Below are positions 43,791-53,870 of a stretch of DNA of 64,000 bases, in pieces. The stretch is from contig CAVXMG010000003.1 in the NCBI GenBank assembly GCA_963762735.1, positions 186,001 to 250,000 on the forward strand. The letters are read 5' to 3'. Source of the DNA: DASXKD01 sp963762735 (GTDB lineage Bacteria; Actinomycetota; Actinomycetes; Streptosporangiales; Streptosporangiaceae). The position numbers and the translations under genes are program-made. Under the pieces are notes generated by a model. The model was not told where the DNA came from and did no database searches. It saw only the letters and a program-made list of their open reading frames with translations. The first letter of the stretch is position 1. Every line of letters begins with the position of its first letter.

Positions 43791-44813
43791 ATGATCGTCG
43801 ACTGTGCTCACTACAAGGACGGCCACCGGCGCGATGATGGCCCGGTGTCGCTTGAGGAAGCAGCGGCCCGGCGCGACGAGGGTGGCTTCGTGTGGCTGGG
43901 CCTGTTCGAGCCCACGGAAGCGGAAATGGATCAGGTGCGCCTCCTGTTCGGGCTGCATGAGCTGGCGGTGGAGGACGCGCTGAACTCCCACCAGCGGCCG
44001 AAGATCGAGATCCACGACAAGGACCTGCGGCTGGTCATCCTGCGCACCGCGCGCTATGACGAGGAGGCGGAAGAGGTCGAGTTCGGCAACATCGCCGTCC
44101 TGCTCGCGCCGACCTTTGTGATCACCGTGCGCCAGGGAGTGGCGAGCGATCTGCGCGACGCCAGGCAGCGGCTTGAGCAGCGGCCGGAGTTGCTGGCCGC
44201 GGGCAGCTCATCCGCGCTCTGGGCGATCCTGGACGAGGTCGTGGACAACTACGCGCCCGTCGTTGCCGGGCTCGAGCGCGACATCGATGAGGTCGAGGCC
44301 ACCGTCTTCTCCGGCAGCGTCGCGCCCACCGAGCGGATCTACTCGCTGCGCCACGAGGCGACCAACTTCTACCGCGCGGTCCATCCGCTGCTCGCCGTGG
44401 TCGCCACGGTCAAGCGCACCACCCTGGCCCGCGAGCTGCGGCCCTATCTGCGCGACGTCCAGGACCACCTGATCCAGATAGAGGAGGAGGTGGCCACGCA
44501 GCGCGACCTGCTCGGCACGGTGCTGCAGGCCAACATGGCGGTGCTCTCCGTCGAGCAGACCAGGGTCAGCGTCCGGCAGAACGCCACCATCGAGCAGCTC
44601 ACGGTCCTGGCGACGGTCTTCCTGCCGCTGACCTTCATCACCGGCTTCTTCGGCCAGAACTTCGGCTGGCTGGTCCGCCACATCGAAGGTTTGCCCGCGT
44701 TCATCCTCTATGGCATCGGCGGCCTCGTCGTGCCGATGGTGCTGTTGTTCTCCTGGCTGAGATTCCGCATGCCAAAGGCAGACACCAGCGCGGCCGGCGA
44801 AGCCGCCGGGTAG
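43791..44813 (+). CDS. corA: CorA-family divalent metal transporter with GQN motif
   Basis: A 340-residue pentameric-channel subunit: a cytoplasmic funnel domain (residues ~1-270) and two C-terminal helices. The selectivity segment that reads GMN in classical CorA is here GQN (TGFFGQNFGW), followed by the second helix GIGGLVVPMVLLFSWL and a basic tail. The methionine-to-glutamine change means the transported ion (Mg, Ni/Co or Zn) cannot be assumed. Starts after a ggagttg site; 81 bp downstream of the USP gene, so probably co-transcribed. Confidence 0.9.
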   Translation: MIVDCAHYKDGHRRDDGPVSLEEAAARRDEGGFVWLGLFEPTEAEMDQVRLLFGLHELAVEDALNSHQRPKIEIHDKDLRLVILRTARYDEEAEEVEFGNIAVLLAPTFVITVRQGVASDLRDARQRLEQRPELLAAGSSSALWAILDEVVDNYAPVVAGLERDIDEVEATVFSGSVAPTERIYSLRHEATNFYRAVHPLLAVVATVKRTTLARELRPYLRDVQDHLIQIEEEVATQRDLLGTVLQANMAVLSVEQTRVSVRQNATIEQLTVLATVFLPLTFITGFFGQNFGWLVRHIEGLPAFILYGIGGLVVPMVLLFSWLRFRMPKADTSAAGEAAG

Positions 44814-44864
44814 CGCAGTGCCGGTGAGCCAGCCGGGCTCTCCAGCCTGCCGCGGCCGGCCGGC

Positions 44865-45755
44865 TCAGCCCACCTGGCCGGTGACGTAGGCCTCAGTGCG
44901 GCTGTCGCGCGGGTCGTGGAAGATCTGCTCGGTTCGCCCGTACTCGACGAGCACGCCCGTGCGGGTGTCGCTTTCCTCGTTACGGAGCACGGAGAAGAAG
45001 GCGGTGCGGTCACTGACCCGGGTGGCCTGCTGCATGTTGTGGGTGACGATGACGATGGTGTACTGCGGCTTGATCGCCCGCATCAGGTCCTCGATGGCGC
45101 TCGTCGCGATCGGGTCGAGCGCCGAGCACGGCTCGTCCATGAGGATCACGTCCGGCTCGACGGCGAGCGTCCGGGCGATGCAGAGGCGCTGCGCCTGCCC
45201 GCCGGACAAGCTCAGGCCAGACGCCTTCAGCCGGTTCTTCACCTCGTCCCAGAGCGCGGCCTGGCGCAGCGAGCGCTCGACGATCTCGTCCAGCCTGCCG
45301 CGGTTGTGCTCGCCGTTGATCCGCGGCCCGTAGGCGACGTTGTCATAGATCGACTTCGGGAACGGGTTCGGCTTCTGGAAGACCATGCCGATGCGGCGGC
45401 GCACGGCGATCGGGGAGACATCCTTGCCGTACAGCGAGGCGCCGCGGTAACGCACGTCACCCTCGACGCGGGCACTCGCCACGAGGTCGTTCATCCGGTT
45501 CAGCGTCCGCAGCACCGTCGTCTTGCCGCATCCGGACGGGCCGATGAACGCCGTGATCTCGTTCTCGTAGATGGACAGCGAGACGTCGGTGACGGCACGG
45601 AAGGAGCCGTAGTAGCACGACACCTTCTCGGCATCGAAGACGGTGTTACCCGTCCCCGACCACGCCTGCGGCTGGGGCACTGGCTGGGCCTGCGGCTCGG
45701 CCGCTGGCGCGGGCGGCTGAAGACTGGTGACGATGTCCTGCTCAGGCTGTTCCAT
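44865..45755 (-). CDS. pstB: Phosphate ABC transporter ATP-binding protein PstB
   Basis: A 296-residue ABC ATPase. After a ~35-residue Pro/Gln-rich leader comes EKVSCYYGSFRAVTDVSL, Walker A IGPSGCGKTT, Q-loop MVFQKPNPFPKSI, signature LSGGQAQRL, and Walker B VILMDEPCSALDP, with the Pst-specific H-loop IVTHNMQQA. It powers the PstSCA importer. Same operon direction as pstA, with 8 bp between them. Confidence 0.96.
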   Translation of the reverse strand: MEQPEQDIVTSLQPPAPAAEPQAQPVPQPQAWSGTGNTVFDAEKVSCYYGSFRAVTDVSLSIYENEITAFIGPSGCGKTTVLRTLNRMNDLVASARVEGDVRYRGASLYGKDVSPIAVRRRIGMVFQKPNPFPKSIYDNVAYGPRINGEHNRGRLDEIVERSLRQAALWDEVKNRLKASGLSLSGGQAQRLCIARTLAVEPDVILMDEPCSALDPIATSAIEDLMRAIKPQYTIVIVTHNMQQATRVSDRTAFFSVLRNEESDTRTGVLVEYGRTEQIFHDPRDSRTEAYVTGQVG

Positions 45756-45763
45756 GATGTTCC

Positions 45764-46651
45764 CTAGCGCGAGTACCTGGTGAACCGTGCGGTGATGATG
45801 CGAGAGGCGATCATAAGGACGAAGGCGATCACGATGAGGGTGAGCGCCGCGCCCCAGGCGCGGTCCTGCGCGCCGGTGTACGGCGAGATCGCGTTGGCGA
45901 AGATCTGCGAGGGTATCGAGGTGTTGGGCCCGCTGAACACGTTCCTGTTCACCGTGGTCACGGTCAGGATGGTGAACAGCAGCGGCGCCGTCTCACCGGC
46001 GGCCCGGGCGACGGCGAGCAGCGCGCCGCTGACGATCCCGCCGACCGCCGCGGGCAGCACCACGGTCATGGTCACGCGGGACTTGGTGGCGCCGAGCGCG
46101 TAGCTTCCCTCGCGCAGCGGGTTCGGCACCAGCTTCAGCATCTCGTCTGTGGAGCGGATAACGACAGGCAGCATCAGGCAGGCCAGGGCGATAGCGCCGG
46201 CCAGGCCGGAGAAGCCGAAGTGCAGCACCCAGATCGAGAAGACGAAGAGACCCATGACGATCGACGGCACGCCCGTCATCACGTCGGCCATGAACCCGAT
46301 GAGCCTGCCCAGCACGCCCTTGCCGCCGTACTCGTTGAGGTAGATCGCGCCCAGTATGCCGAGCGGCACGGCCATGAGCGTGGCGAGCCCCACGATCTCG
46401 AACGTGCCGACTATCGCCGGCCCTATTCCGCCGATGCCCGCGGGCACTACCTGCGGGGGGATGGAGCCGGTGAGGAATTGCCAGCTGATGATCCCGATAC
46501 CGCGGGCGACGACCGTGATCAGGACGAACACCAGCGGGATCACGACGAGCACGAACGCGACCACCATCAGCACGGTCGCGATGCGGCTCTTGGTGCGCCG
46601 CCAGCCCTTCGCCTCGTGGAGATCGGGCTGCTGTCCGGTGATGGCAGCCAT
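45764..46651 (-). CDS. pstA: Phosphate ABC transporter permease PstA
   Basis: 295 residues with six predicted membrane helices and the binding-protein-dependent transport EAA region near YALGATKSRVTMTVVLPAAVG. ATG 46651 shares one base with the pstC stop (TGATG), giving tight coupling. The long frame upstream of this ATG reads antisense-like through pstC and was rejected. Confidence 0.95.
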   Translation of the reverse strand: MAAITGQQPDLHEAKGWRRTKSRIATVLMVVAFVLVVIPLVFVLITVVARGIGIISWQFLTGSIPPQVVPAGIGGIGPAIVGTFEIVGLATLMAVPLGILGAIYLNEYGGKGVLGRLIGFMADVMTGVPSIVMGLFVFSIWVLHFGFSGLAGAIALACLMLPVVIRSTDEMLKLVPNPLREGSYALGATKSRVTMTVVLPAAVGGIVSGALLAVARAAGETAPLLFTILTVTTVNRNVFSGPNTSIPSQIFANAISPYTGAQDRAWGAALTLIVIAFVLMIASRIITARFTRYSR

Positions 46652-47631
46652 CAGGCACTCCCCTGCTCGGCGGAGCGTCCCACAATCGCCCGGGCAATGA
46701 CGTTGACAATGATAGTAAACGCGAACAGGAGCACGCCGAGCCCCATCAGCGCGGCGCGGAACACCCCGGAGGCCTCGCCGAACTGGTTCGCGATGACCGC
46801 GGGCATGGAGTCGCCGGGGGCGAACAGGTGCGACGTGATCGTGGCGGACGAGCCGATCACCAGCGCCACCGCGATCGTCTCGCCCATCGCCCGGCCCAGG
46901 CCGAGCAGCACCGCCCCGACGATGCCGCCCTTGCTGTGCGGCCAGACGGCGCCCTGGATCATCTCCAGGCGGGTGGCGCCGAGCGCGTACGCGCCCTCTT
47001 TGTCGATCGTCGGCACCGTCGCGATCACCTCGCGCGACAGCGAGGTCACGATCGGCGTGATCATGAAGGCCAGGATGATGCCGGCGGTGAAGAACGAGGC
47101 CCCGCTGGTGGGCGGCCCGAACAGCGAGTCGAGCACCGGGATGCCGGTGACGGCCGAGCCGATGTGGGCGTAGATCTTGGCGATCCAGGGGGCGAACACC
47201 AGGATCCCCCACAGGCCCCAGACCACCGATGGGACCACCGCGAGGAGGTCGATCACGTACACGATCGGCCGCGCCCACCGGTACGGCACGACCTCGGTCA
47301 GCAGCAGGGCGATGGCCACGCTGACCGGGACGGCCATGATGAGGGCGATCACCGCGGTGATGGCCGTGCCGTAGATGAAGGCAAGCGCGCCGAACTGATT
47401 GGTCGCGGGGTTCCAGGTGGTACCGAAGATCCCCCACCCCTCGGCCTTGAACCACGGCGCGGCCTGCTGGGTAGTGGTGAACGCGATCAGGACGAGGATC
47501 ACCAGCACCAGCAGCCCAGCCGCCAGCGTGATGACCTGGAAGGTGCGGTCGCCGAGTGGCCGCCGCTCGGACAGGGGGCGGGCGGGCCCGGCCGGACTGG
47601 CCGGACCCGCCTGCTGCGTCACAGTGCTCAC
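46651..47631 (-). CDS. pstC: Phosphate ABC transporter permease PstC
   Basis: 326 residues, six membrane helices after a cytoplasmic N-terminus (LGDRTFQVITLAAGLLVLVI...). The EAA loop is YALGATRLEMIQGAVWPHSKGG. Forms the channel with PstA. It begins on GTG at 47631, 52 bp after the pstS stop. Confidence 0.95.
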   Translation of the reverse strand: MSTVTQQAGPASPAGPARPLSERRPLGDRTFQVITLAAGLLVLVILVLIAFTTTQQAAPWFKAEGWGIFGTTWNPATNQFGALAFIYGTAITAVIALIMAVPVSVAIALLLTEVVPYRWARPIVYVIDLLAVVPSVVWGLWGILVFAPWIAKIYAHIGSAVTGIPVLDSLFGPPTSGASFFTAGIILAFMITPIVTSLSREVIATVPTIDKEGAYALGATRLEMIQGAVWPHSKGGIVGAVLLGLGRAMGETIAVALVIGSSATITSHLFAPGDSMPAVIANQFGEASGVFRAALMGLGVLLFAFTIIVNVIARAIVGRSAEQGSA

Positions 47632-47683
47632 GACAGCTAGCCGATCTGATCAACGCGCGCCACGGTGCTCATGACGCGCCCGG

Positions 47684-48759
47684 TTACGAACCTATCTTGC
47701 TGAGCGCTGCCTTGGCCTTCTGGTCGATGCTGGCAGGCAGCGGCGCGTAGCCCAGGCTCGGGAGCAGGTTCTGGCCGGCCCCGACCAGGTAGCCGAAGTA
47801 TGCCTTGAGCATCTTCGTGGTGTTCGCGCTCGATTGCTTCTGGTAGACCAGCACCCATGACTGAGCAGGTGATCGGGTAGGACGTGGCGCCGGGCGCCCA
47901 GATCGCGCTGAACGTCAGGTCGGGCTTGACGGTGGCGTTGTCGGCGGCGGCCGTGGCCGCCGAGACCGACGGAGCGACGTAGTCGCCGGCCTGGTTCTTG
48001 ATGGAGGCGTAGGTCAGCCCGGAGGCCTTGGCGTCGGCGTAGTCCACGTACCCGATGGCGCCGGGGGTGGTCTTGACGATCTGCGCCACCCCGCCGTTGC
48101 CGTTGCCGCCCCGGCTGGTGGCGGGCCAGGAGATGGTCGAGCTGCTGCCGAGCTTCCAGACGCCCGGCGCGCCTTCCACGAGGAACTGGGAGAAGTTCTG
48201 CGGTGGTGCCCGAGGAGTCCGAGCGGTGGGCAATGGTAATCGCGGTGCTGGGCAGCTTGACGCCGGGGTTGAGCGCCGTGATCGCCGGGTCGTTCCACTT
48301 CGTGATCTTGGCCTGGAAGATGTCCGCGATGACGGGTGCCGTCAGCTTCAGGCCGGTGACGCCCGACAGGTTGTACGAGACCGTGATCGGACTGATCAGA
48401 ATGGGGTAGTAGAGCACCGTCTTGCCCTTGAAGTTCGCCACCTCGTCGGAGGGGATCGGCGAGTCCGAGCCCGCGAACTGGACGACCCCCGAGGCCAGGT
48501 CCGTGCGGCCCTTGCCCGAGCCGCCACCGCCGTAGTTGACGGTCATGCTGGGCTGGACCGACTTGTAGGCCTGGATGGCCGCCTGCTGATAGACAAGCTG
48601 CAGCGTCGACCCGCTCGCGTTGAGCGTGCCGCTGAGGCTGCTCGACGAGGAGCCTCCGCCGGACGAACTGCTCGATGAACTGCAGGCGGCAAGCGACAAA
48701 GCCATTGCGGTGAGGGCGGCCCCCGCCATCACGGCGCTGTGAGTGCGCACACGTTGCAT
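47684..48759 (-). CDS. pstS: Phosphate-binding lipoprotein PstS, two frameshifts
   Basis: Would be 357 residues. A lipoprotein signal ends in SLAACSSSS; the mature start is Ser/Gly-rich, then LNASGSTLQLVYQQAAIQAY, SGKGRTDLASG, GSDSPIPSDE and the phosphate loop HRSDSSGTT. The frame shifts near 48200 (dropping one base gives GTTENFSQFLVEGAPGVWK) and again near 47860 (leading to WVLVYQKQSSANTTKMLKAY), ending ALSKIGS at 47684. The remaining sequence is full length and conserved, so two inserted bases in the consensus are the likeliest explanation. Confidence 0.88.
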
Positions 48760-49357
48760 GTTTGATATCCCTTCTCAACTACCGGCCGAGTTTTGCGAGC
48801 AGGATGGCCCTTTGACGGCGTACAAGGCGGTTGCGGCCTGGCCGAGGACGATGCTATCGGCCGCCCCGGGGCCTCGCCGATCGCCCCGAGGCCGGAGGTC
48901 GGGCCCGTGTGCTCCATCATTTCCCGGCCGGCCACGGCCTTGGGATCACGGAACAGCGGACCGACGGTGCATGCGGCTGACCTGGGAATTGTCACCGCGA
49001 CGGCGCGGTCGTGCAGCGCCCGCGGCCCTTGCCGCCCGCGGGCAGCCACTGCTCTCATGCTTCTCCCCCATACCGGCAACTTCGTCGGGTACTTACCGGG
49101 GACTACCAGCGCGGACCGTGATCTTTCACAATCGGTTAATTATGGGCGCCTAGCCCAGTGCCGGCCAAGAGTATTTTGATAAATGTTCACTTTCGTGTCA
49201 TCTATAATTTGGTTTTACGTCACTTAGGCTTTTCCCTCGCGGCGTGACCGGTATCAAAATCGCCAGGCTGAACGACGCGTTCCATTTTGGCACACTCTTG
49301 TGCCAGCGTGCTCAGCGTGCTTGGGCGCGCAGGTTTGGCCCCACTAGGCTTTATCCC
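48760..49357. other. Intergenic region between divergent pstS and phoU
   Basis: 598 bp with no convincing gene; forward frames at 48743-49179 overlap both sides and have poor bias. The right half (49100-49260) is A/T-rich, containing the PHO-box candidate and a TATAAT-like element. It presumably holds both pstS and phoU promoters. Confidence 0.55.
49185..49208 (+). promoter_or_regulatory. PHO-box candidate and -10 element ahead of phoU
   Basis: gttcactttcg followed directly by tgtcatctata are two 11-nt units resembling the Streptomyces PhoP box (GTTCACC-type direct repeats); the first fits well, the second partly. TATAAT at 49203-49208 overlaps the second unit, consistent with a PhoP-activated promoter lacking a -35 box. 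About 150 bp upstream of the phoU start. Confidence 0.5.
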
Positions 49358-50017
49358 ATGGGTGAACACCGGCAGGAATTTCAGCGCGAGCTGGAGGCCA
49401 TCGAAGCCAAGGTCATCGAACTATTTGCCATGGTCGCCGAGGATCTGCCCACGGCGACCCAGGCCCTCCTGACCGGCAACAACGAGGCGGCACAGGTGCT
49501 GGCCGAACGCGACCAGGTCATCGACGCTCTTTACACCGAGACCGACGAACTCGTGAACCGGGAGATCCTGCTGCAGGCACCCGTCGCGTCAGACCTGCGC
49601 TTCCTGCTCTCCGTGCTGCGCATCGTGCCCGAACTCGAACGCTCCCACGACCTTGTGGTGGAGATCGCCCGGAAGGCCGACCACCTGCTCAGCGAGGACC
49701 TCTCGCCGCGCAGCCGGGGGCTCGTCGAGCGAATGGGGGATCTCGCAGCCACCATGTGGCGCCAGGCGGCGGACGCCTGGTACAAGCGGGACCGTTCCGT
49801 CGCGTTCGCGCTGAGCGAGCGTGACGACGAGATGGACGACCTGCACGCCAGCTTGATAGCCGAGCTTGCCTCAGGACGGATGACACTGCCGGTGACGATG
49901 GAGATGACGCTGGTGGCGCGCCTGTACGAGCGTCTTGGCGACCACGCGGTCAACATCGCCCGCCGGGTGGCCTACCTCGCGGGGTCTAACCCGAAGATCC
50001 CAGGCGGCGACTCCTGA
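49358..50017 (+). CDS. phoU: Phosphate signalling/uptake regulator PhoU
   Basis: 219 residues from ATG 49358; the same frame extends upstream to 49244 but lacks PhoU character. Two three-helix PhoU repeats: first with DQVIDALYTETDELVNRE and LRIVPELERSHDLVVEIARK, second with ERDDEMDDLHASLIAELASG and ARLYERLGDHAVNIARRVAY. PhoU links Pst transporter activity to the PhoR kinase and restrains the phosphate-starvation response. Divergent from pstSCAB. Confidence 0.93.
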   Translation: MGEHRQEFQRELEAIEAKVIELFAMVAEDLPTATQALLTGNNEAAQVLAERDQVIDALYTETDELVNREILLQAPVASDLRFLLSVLRIVPELERSHDLVVEIARKADHLLSEDLSPRSRGLVERMGDLAATMWRQAADAWYKRDRSVAFALSERDDEMDDLHASLIAELASGRMTLPVTMEMTLVARLYERLGDHAVNIARRVAYLAGSNPKIPGGDS

Positions 50018-50119
50018 CGGATCGCTTGTGCCGGTGACCGGGCGGCCGGTGACCGGGCGGCTGCCTGCCGCCCGGCGAGAAGGATGGTGCGCCCTGCCCG
50101 CCGGGCGGCCGGTGCGCGC

Positions 50120-51361
50120 CTAGAAGGCGCCGGTCCCGTCGGGGCTGCCCAGGCCGGTCGGGGCGTCGTAGCCGTGCTTCGCCACGCACAGGTAGTCGAA
50201 CCCGCACGAGGCACCATGGCCTCGGTTGAACCAGTCGTTGTTCCCCTGCGTGACGTCGAACAGCTCGCTGGCATGGGAGTACTCGAAGCCCGGCTGGACG
50301 GTGGACGCGTTGCCGGCCAGGCCGTACACCCCGGCGATCAGCGGGGAGGAGGCGCTGGTCCCCTCGACGGTGAGCCAGGGGCCGACCCCCTTGGGCAGCG
50401 AGGTGTCGTAGAGGGCGACGTTCGTGGCGACCGCGGCCACGTCGGCCGAGGTGCGTCCGGGGCAGTGCGGGTCATGCTGCCAGCTCGGCTTGGCCACATA
50501 GGCCGAGCAGCCGCTGCCCGAGGCGCCGACGTTGTCGTTCCAGACCGTTTCCTTCCAGCCCCGCGCGCTCTTGGACTTGACGAGCTTGGTGCCGCCGGCC
50601 GCGGTCACGCTGGCCAGGTTCGCCGGGAACTGCGCCGCGGTGTACCCGAAGTCCCCCGACGAGGCGACGATCACATGGCCCGGGTGGACGTAGTGCTTGG
50701 CCACACCCTGGGTGAACCCGTCCTCCCTGGCGCCGTAGGAGTTGGAGACGACCTGTGCGCCCAGCTTGATCGCGGTGTCCTCGCCCGCCGCGAGGTCGGC
50801 GAACGTCGGCTGGGTGCCCTCCACGACGATGATCCTGCAGAGCGGGCATGCCGCGGAGACCATCGACACGTCGAGGGTCTCTTCGACCCCCCACCCGGTC
50901 GGGTCGGGCCTGGGCAACGGCGACGGCTTGCCCTGCTGGTTGACGATCCGCAGGCAGCCGCTTGCCGTCGTGCACGGCGGCAGCCCGTACTGCTTGCGGT
51001 ACACCGCCAGGTCGGACGCCAGGTGCGGGGTGCTGAAGGCGTCCACGATCGCCACCGTCTGGCCCGTGCCGCCCTTGGTCACCGGCAGCTTGTACGCCGA
51101 CTCGATGGTGGTCGCGCCGACGCCTTGGGGGGTGGTCAGGGCGGCCGGGACCCGGTTGCCCGCCGCCCTCTCCGCGAGCGCCCGGTTCACCGCGGTCTGC
51201 GGCGCGTACAGCGTCAGGCAGCGCGGGGTATTCGGGCGCGCGACCGGGCATGCCCGGCGCATCGACGGCGCCGGCGCCGCGGCGGCCGGGACCGTCGCGG
51301 TGAGCGTGCCGGCCAGCGTCAGCGTGGCACCGGCCGCGATCGCAATCCTGCTGATCCTCAT
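50120..51361 (-). CDS. Secreted S53 (sedolisin/kumamolisin) family peptidase
   Basis: A 413-residue protein with a signal peptide (MRISRIAIAAGATLTLAGTL... to about residue 30). The catalytic glutamate/aspartate pair is in WGVEETLDVSMVSA, the oxyanion aspartate in ASSGDFGYTAAQFP, and the nucleophile in EGTSASSPLIAG. A calcium-site region is expected near the C-terminus (SPDGTG). There is only a short prodomain, shorter than typical kumamolisins. S53 peptidases work at acid pH, matching the G1 peptidase elsewhere in the window. Its neighbours are two large secreted proteins on the same strand. Confidence 0.87.
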   Translation of the reverse strand: MRISRIAIAAGATLTLAGTLTATVPAAAAPAPSMRRACPVARPNTPRCLTLYAPQTAVNRALAERAAGNRVPAALTTPQGVGATTIESAYKLPVTKGGTGQTVAIVDAFSTPHLASDLAVYRKQYGLPPCTTASGCLRIVNQQGKPSPLPRPDPTGWGVEETLDVSMVSAACPLCRIIVVEGTQPTFADLAAGEDTAIKLGAQVVSNSYGAREDGFTQGVAKHYVHPGHVIVASSGDFGYTAAQFPANLASVTAAGGTKLVKSKSARGWKETVWNDNVGASGSGCSAYVAKPSWQHDPHCPGRTSADVAAVATNVALYDTSLPKGVGPWLTVEGTSASSPLIAGVYGLAGNASTVQPGFEYSHASELFDVTQGNNDWFNRGHGASCGFDYLCVAKHGYDAPTGLGSPDGTGAF

Positions 51362-51455
51362 CTGGCTGCTCCCTGGTCTGCTGATCGGGACGAACTGTCG
51401 GCGGATCCATGGCAGGCCGTGCCGCGCCAGCCGGCGCGGGCCGCTGCCTGGCTGG

Positions 51456-53769
51456 TCATGACCCGACCTGGTAGGCGTTGATCAGGGTCTCGGCGATAGT
51501 CCCGCCGGCCGCGTCGGCGGCGCTGGTGCGCAGCGACACCTTGACCCCCGCAGGAGCGGTGAACGACGCCGTGTAACTACCGGCCGAACCGGTCACCGCC
51601 GCCTGGTGCCAGCTCTTCCCGCCATCGAAAGACACCGCCACCTTCGCCCCCGTCACCGCCACCGCCCTGGCCAACTGCAAATGCCCCACCGTGACGTGCA
51701 CCACCTGGGCACCCGCCGGCGCCGACCCGGACAGCGACAGCCCCGCCACCGCATACCCCAGCGTCATCATCGGCTCCACCGCACAGGAGCGCGCAGGGTG
51801 GATCAGCCCCTGGAAACCGGCCTTGCAGGTCCACCCGGCCGGCAGCGTGCCGCGCGCCTCGTGTGCCGACCGCCAGGTCCACACCGTGTGGCTCGATGTG
51901 GTCAGGGCGAAGATCTTGCCCGAGCCGCCCGAGTCGAGGGCGAACCGGACGGTCCCCGGGTGCGGGCTCAGCGTCACGTGCGTGTCGAACTCGCCGGAGA
52001 TGCCGATCTGGGCGAACTTCTTCAACGGGTTCCCCGACGCGATCGTCTTGCCGTTCTCGGCGATCAGGTAGTGGCCGGTGATGTGGTCGACCGGGCCGAA
52101 CTGGCCGCCGATGAACCCGCCGTTCCCGCCGTGGCCGGGGGTGCTGTCGCTGAACGGGGTCACGTCCAGGGTCAGCGTGTCGCCGGTACGGGACGCCGAC
52201 GGCAGCGTGGGTGACAGGTTCGCCGGGCCGACGAGGTTGACGTTGTAGCCCTCGTGCAGCGGATAGGCGTTCCAGTTCTCCGTCGTCTGCTCGCCCGCGT
52301 GGAAGCTGCGGTAGTCGTCGGACTGGCCGCCGGCGATGTTGCTGTAGGTCTGCGAGTAGCTGTCGCCCCACTGGATCCCCGGGTTGCCGGTCATGTACTC
52401 GGTTTCCTGGCTGGGCACGGGGAACGGGTTGATCGGGATCAGGAAGAAGTCGTTCCGCTGGATCGGGAGGATGCCGAACCGGTACTGGGCGCCGACGCCG
52501 GTCACGTCGGAGTAGTAGCTGGCGTTCGCCGTGGCCAGGCTGGCCGGGGCCACCACGTGCCGTCCGGACGGGATGAGCCCGCTGGTGTCGCCGAAGTCAA
52601 GGTTGTACTGGTAGGGGGTGCCCGAGGCGGCCTTCGGGGAGCCGAGCTGCGCCGAGGTGACCACCGCAAGCTTGCCCACGGTGGGCGGCTGCGTGGTCGG
52701 GCTGACGTAGATCGGGAAGTTGGCTCCCCAGCTCGCGCTGAACGTCTTCCCGTCCGCGGTGCCCCGCCGGAACTCGACCGTGAGGTTGCCTAGCGCCGTG
52801 GGCCGCGTCGTGACCATCTTGATCTCACTGCTGGCCGCCTGCGCGGACATCACCACGGTCTTGTCCCCGCCGGACACGGTGAACTGCGGGAGGACGTCGA
52901 GCCGCTCCGCCGGGAGACCGGTCCTCGGGAACACAAAGAAGTCACCGATTGCCCAGTAGTGCCCGGCCGGGACGCTGAACTTGGTGACGCCGTTGCTGAA
53001 GAAGTTGTCCGATTCGACGGGGTCGTCGAACCGCTGGATGCTGTCAGCGTTGAGCACCAGCACGTCGTCACCGGTGTCCGGCTGGCCCGAGGTGTCGGTG
53101 GCGGTGACCGTCAGCGTGTGCATGCGGAATCCCGGGGAGCGCCGCGGCGCCAGCGCCGCCCGCGCGGCACCGGCCGGCGACCCGGCCAGGCTGACCGACA
53201 CGCCATCGGCGAAGATCCCGTCCTGCCCGTAGCTCCCCCGAGGCGTGGTCGGCCAGGAACTGCCCGGCCAGCGCGGCACCGAACGACCGGGCACCCGTGG
53301 CCGTCAGGTACCCCCTGGCCAGCCCCGCGGACCCGCCGGTGAGGTGCACGCCCGGCAGCGACGGCAGCTTCCCCCGGTAGGCAACCGTCACCGGCAGCCG
53401 CCCGCCGGTCTCGGCGGCCCGCAGCGAGCTGAGCCGGAACAGCGCCGGATCCAGCCCGCGGCCGAGGTAAGGCAGGGCCATGTGCGGGATGACCAGCCCG
53501 CCGGGGCCCGAGCCAAGCGCGACCAGTTCGCCGGCCAGCGCGCTGGCGGCACCCGGCAGCACCCGTGCCGCCGCCGGCGCACCTGGGGCACCCAGCATCA
53601 GCCGGTCGCCGTTCACCAGCAGGACGGTGCGCGCGGCGGCACCCTGGGTGCCGGCCGGGCCCGCCGCCGTCGCGCTCGCGGCCGCCGCGGCGGTGCTGGC
53701 AGCCAGTGCCGCCGCCGTAATGACTACGCCGAACCGGGCCGTTGCCCGTCGTGCCGGATGATGACGCAC
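51456..53769 (-). CDS. Large secreted protein of unknown function (paralogue A), frameshifted in a C-run at 53235-53239
   Basis: Would be 770 residues, starting on GTG 53769 after gaggaggc. Signal peptide (FGVVITAAALAASTAAAA), an N-terminal region with VLLVNGDRLMLG and YLTATGARSFGAALAGQFL, then after the break SYGQDGIFADGVSVSLAG, and a long beta-rich body with SSHTVWTWRSAH and YMTGNPGIQWGDSYSQTYSN. The last ~110 residues form a separate Ig-like domain (VSFDGGKSWHQAAVTGSAGS). The +1 shift in ccccc joins the halves exactly as in paralogue B. The layout recalls the non-catalytic parts of secreted peptidase-associated proteins but no catalytic triad is visible. Confidence 0.7.
51505..51787. repeat. 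Near-identical segment shared with 53917-54199 (copy in paralogue A)
   Basis: About 283 bp aligned without gaps to 53917-54199 at an offset of 2412 with only three mismatches seen, while the rest of the two genes has diverged strongly. Encodes the C-terminal Ig-like domain and points to recent gene conversion. Confidence 0.93.
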
Positions 53770-53870
53770 GCTGCCTCCTCGGGGAGCACCCGGGCTTACG
53801 GATCCGCCCGGGCGGTGGCTAACCGGACTGTTCATTATGTTTGCATTCCAGAGTAGTTTGCAAGATAGAT

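Noticed and set aside
45764..47653. A 629-codon reverse frame covering pstA and pstC
   Set aside because: Only its last 295 codons (pstA) have the right composition; the rest reads pstC out of frame.
48743..49179. Forward frames between pstS and phoU
   Set aside because: They overlap the pstS start and the promoter-like A/T-rich region and lack coding bias.
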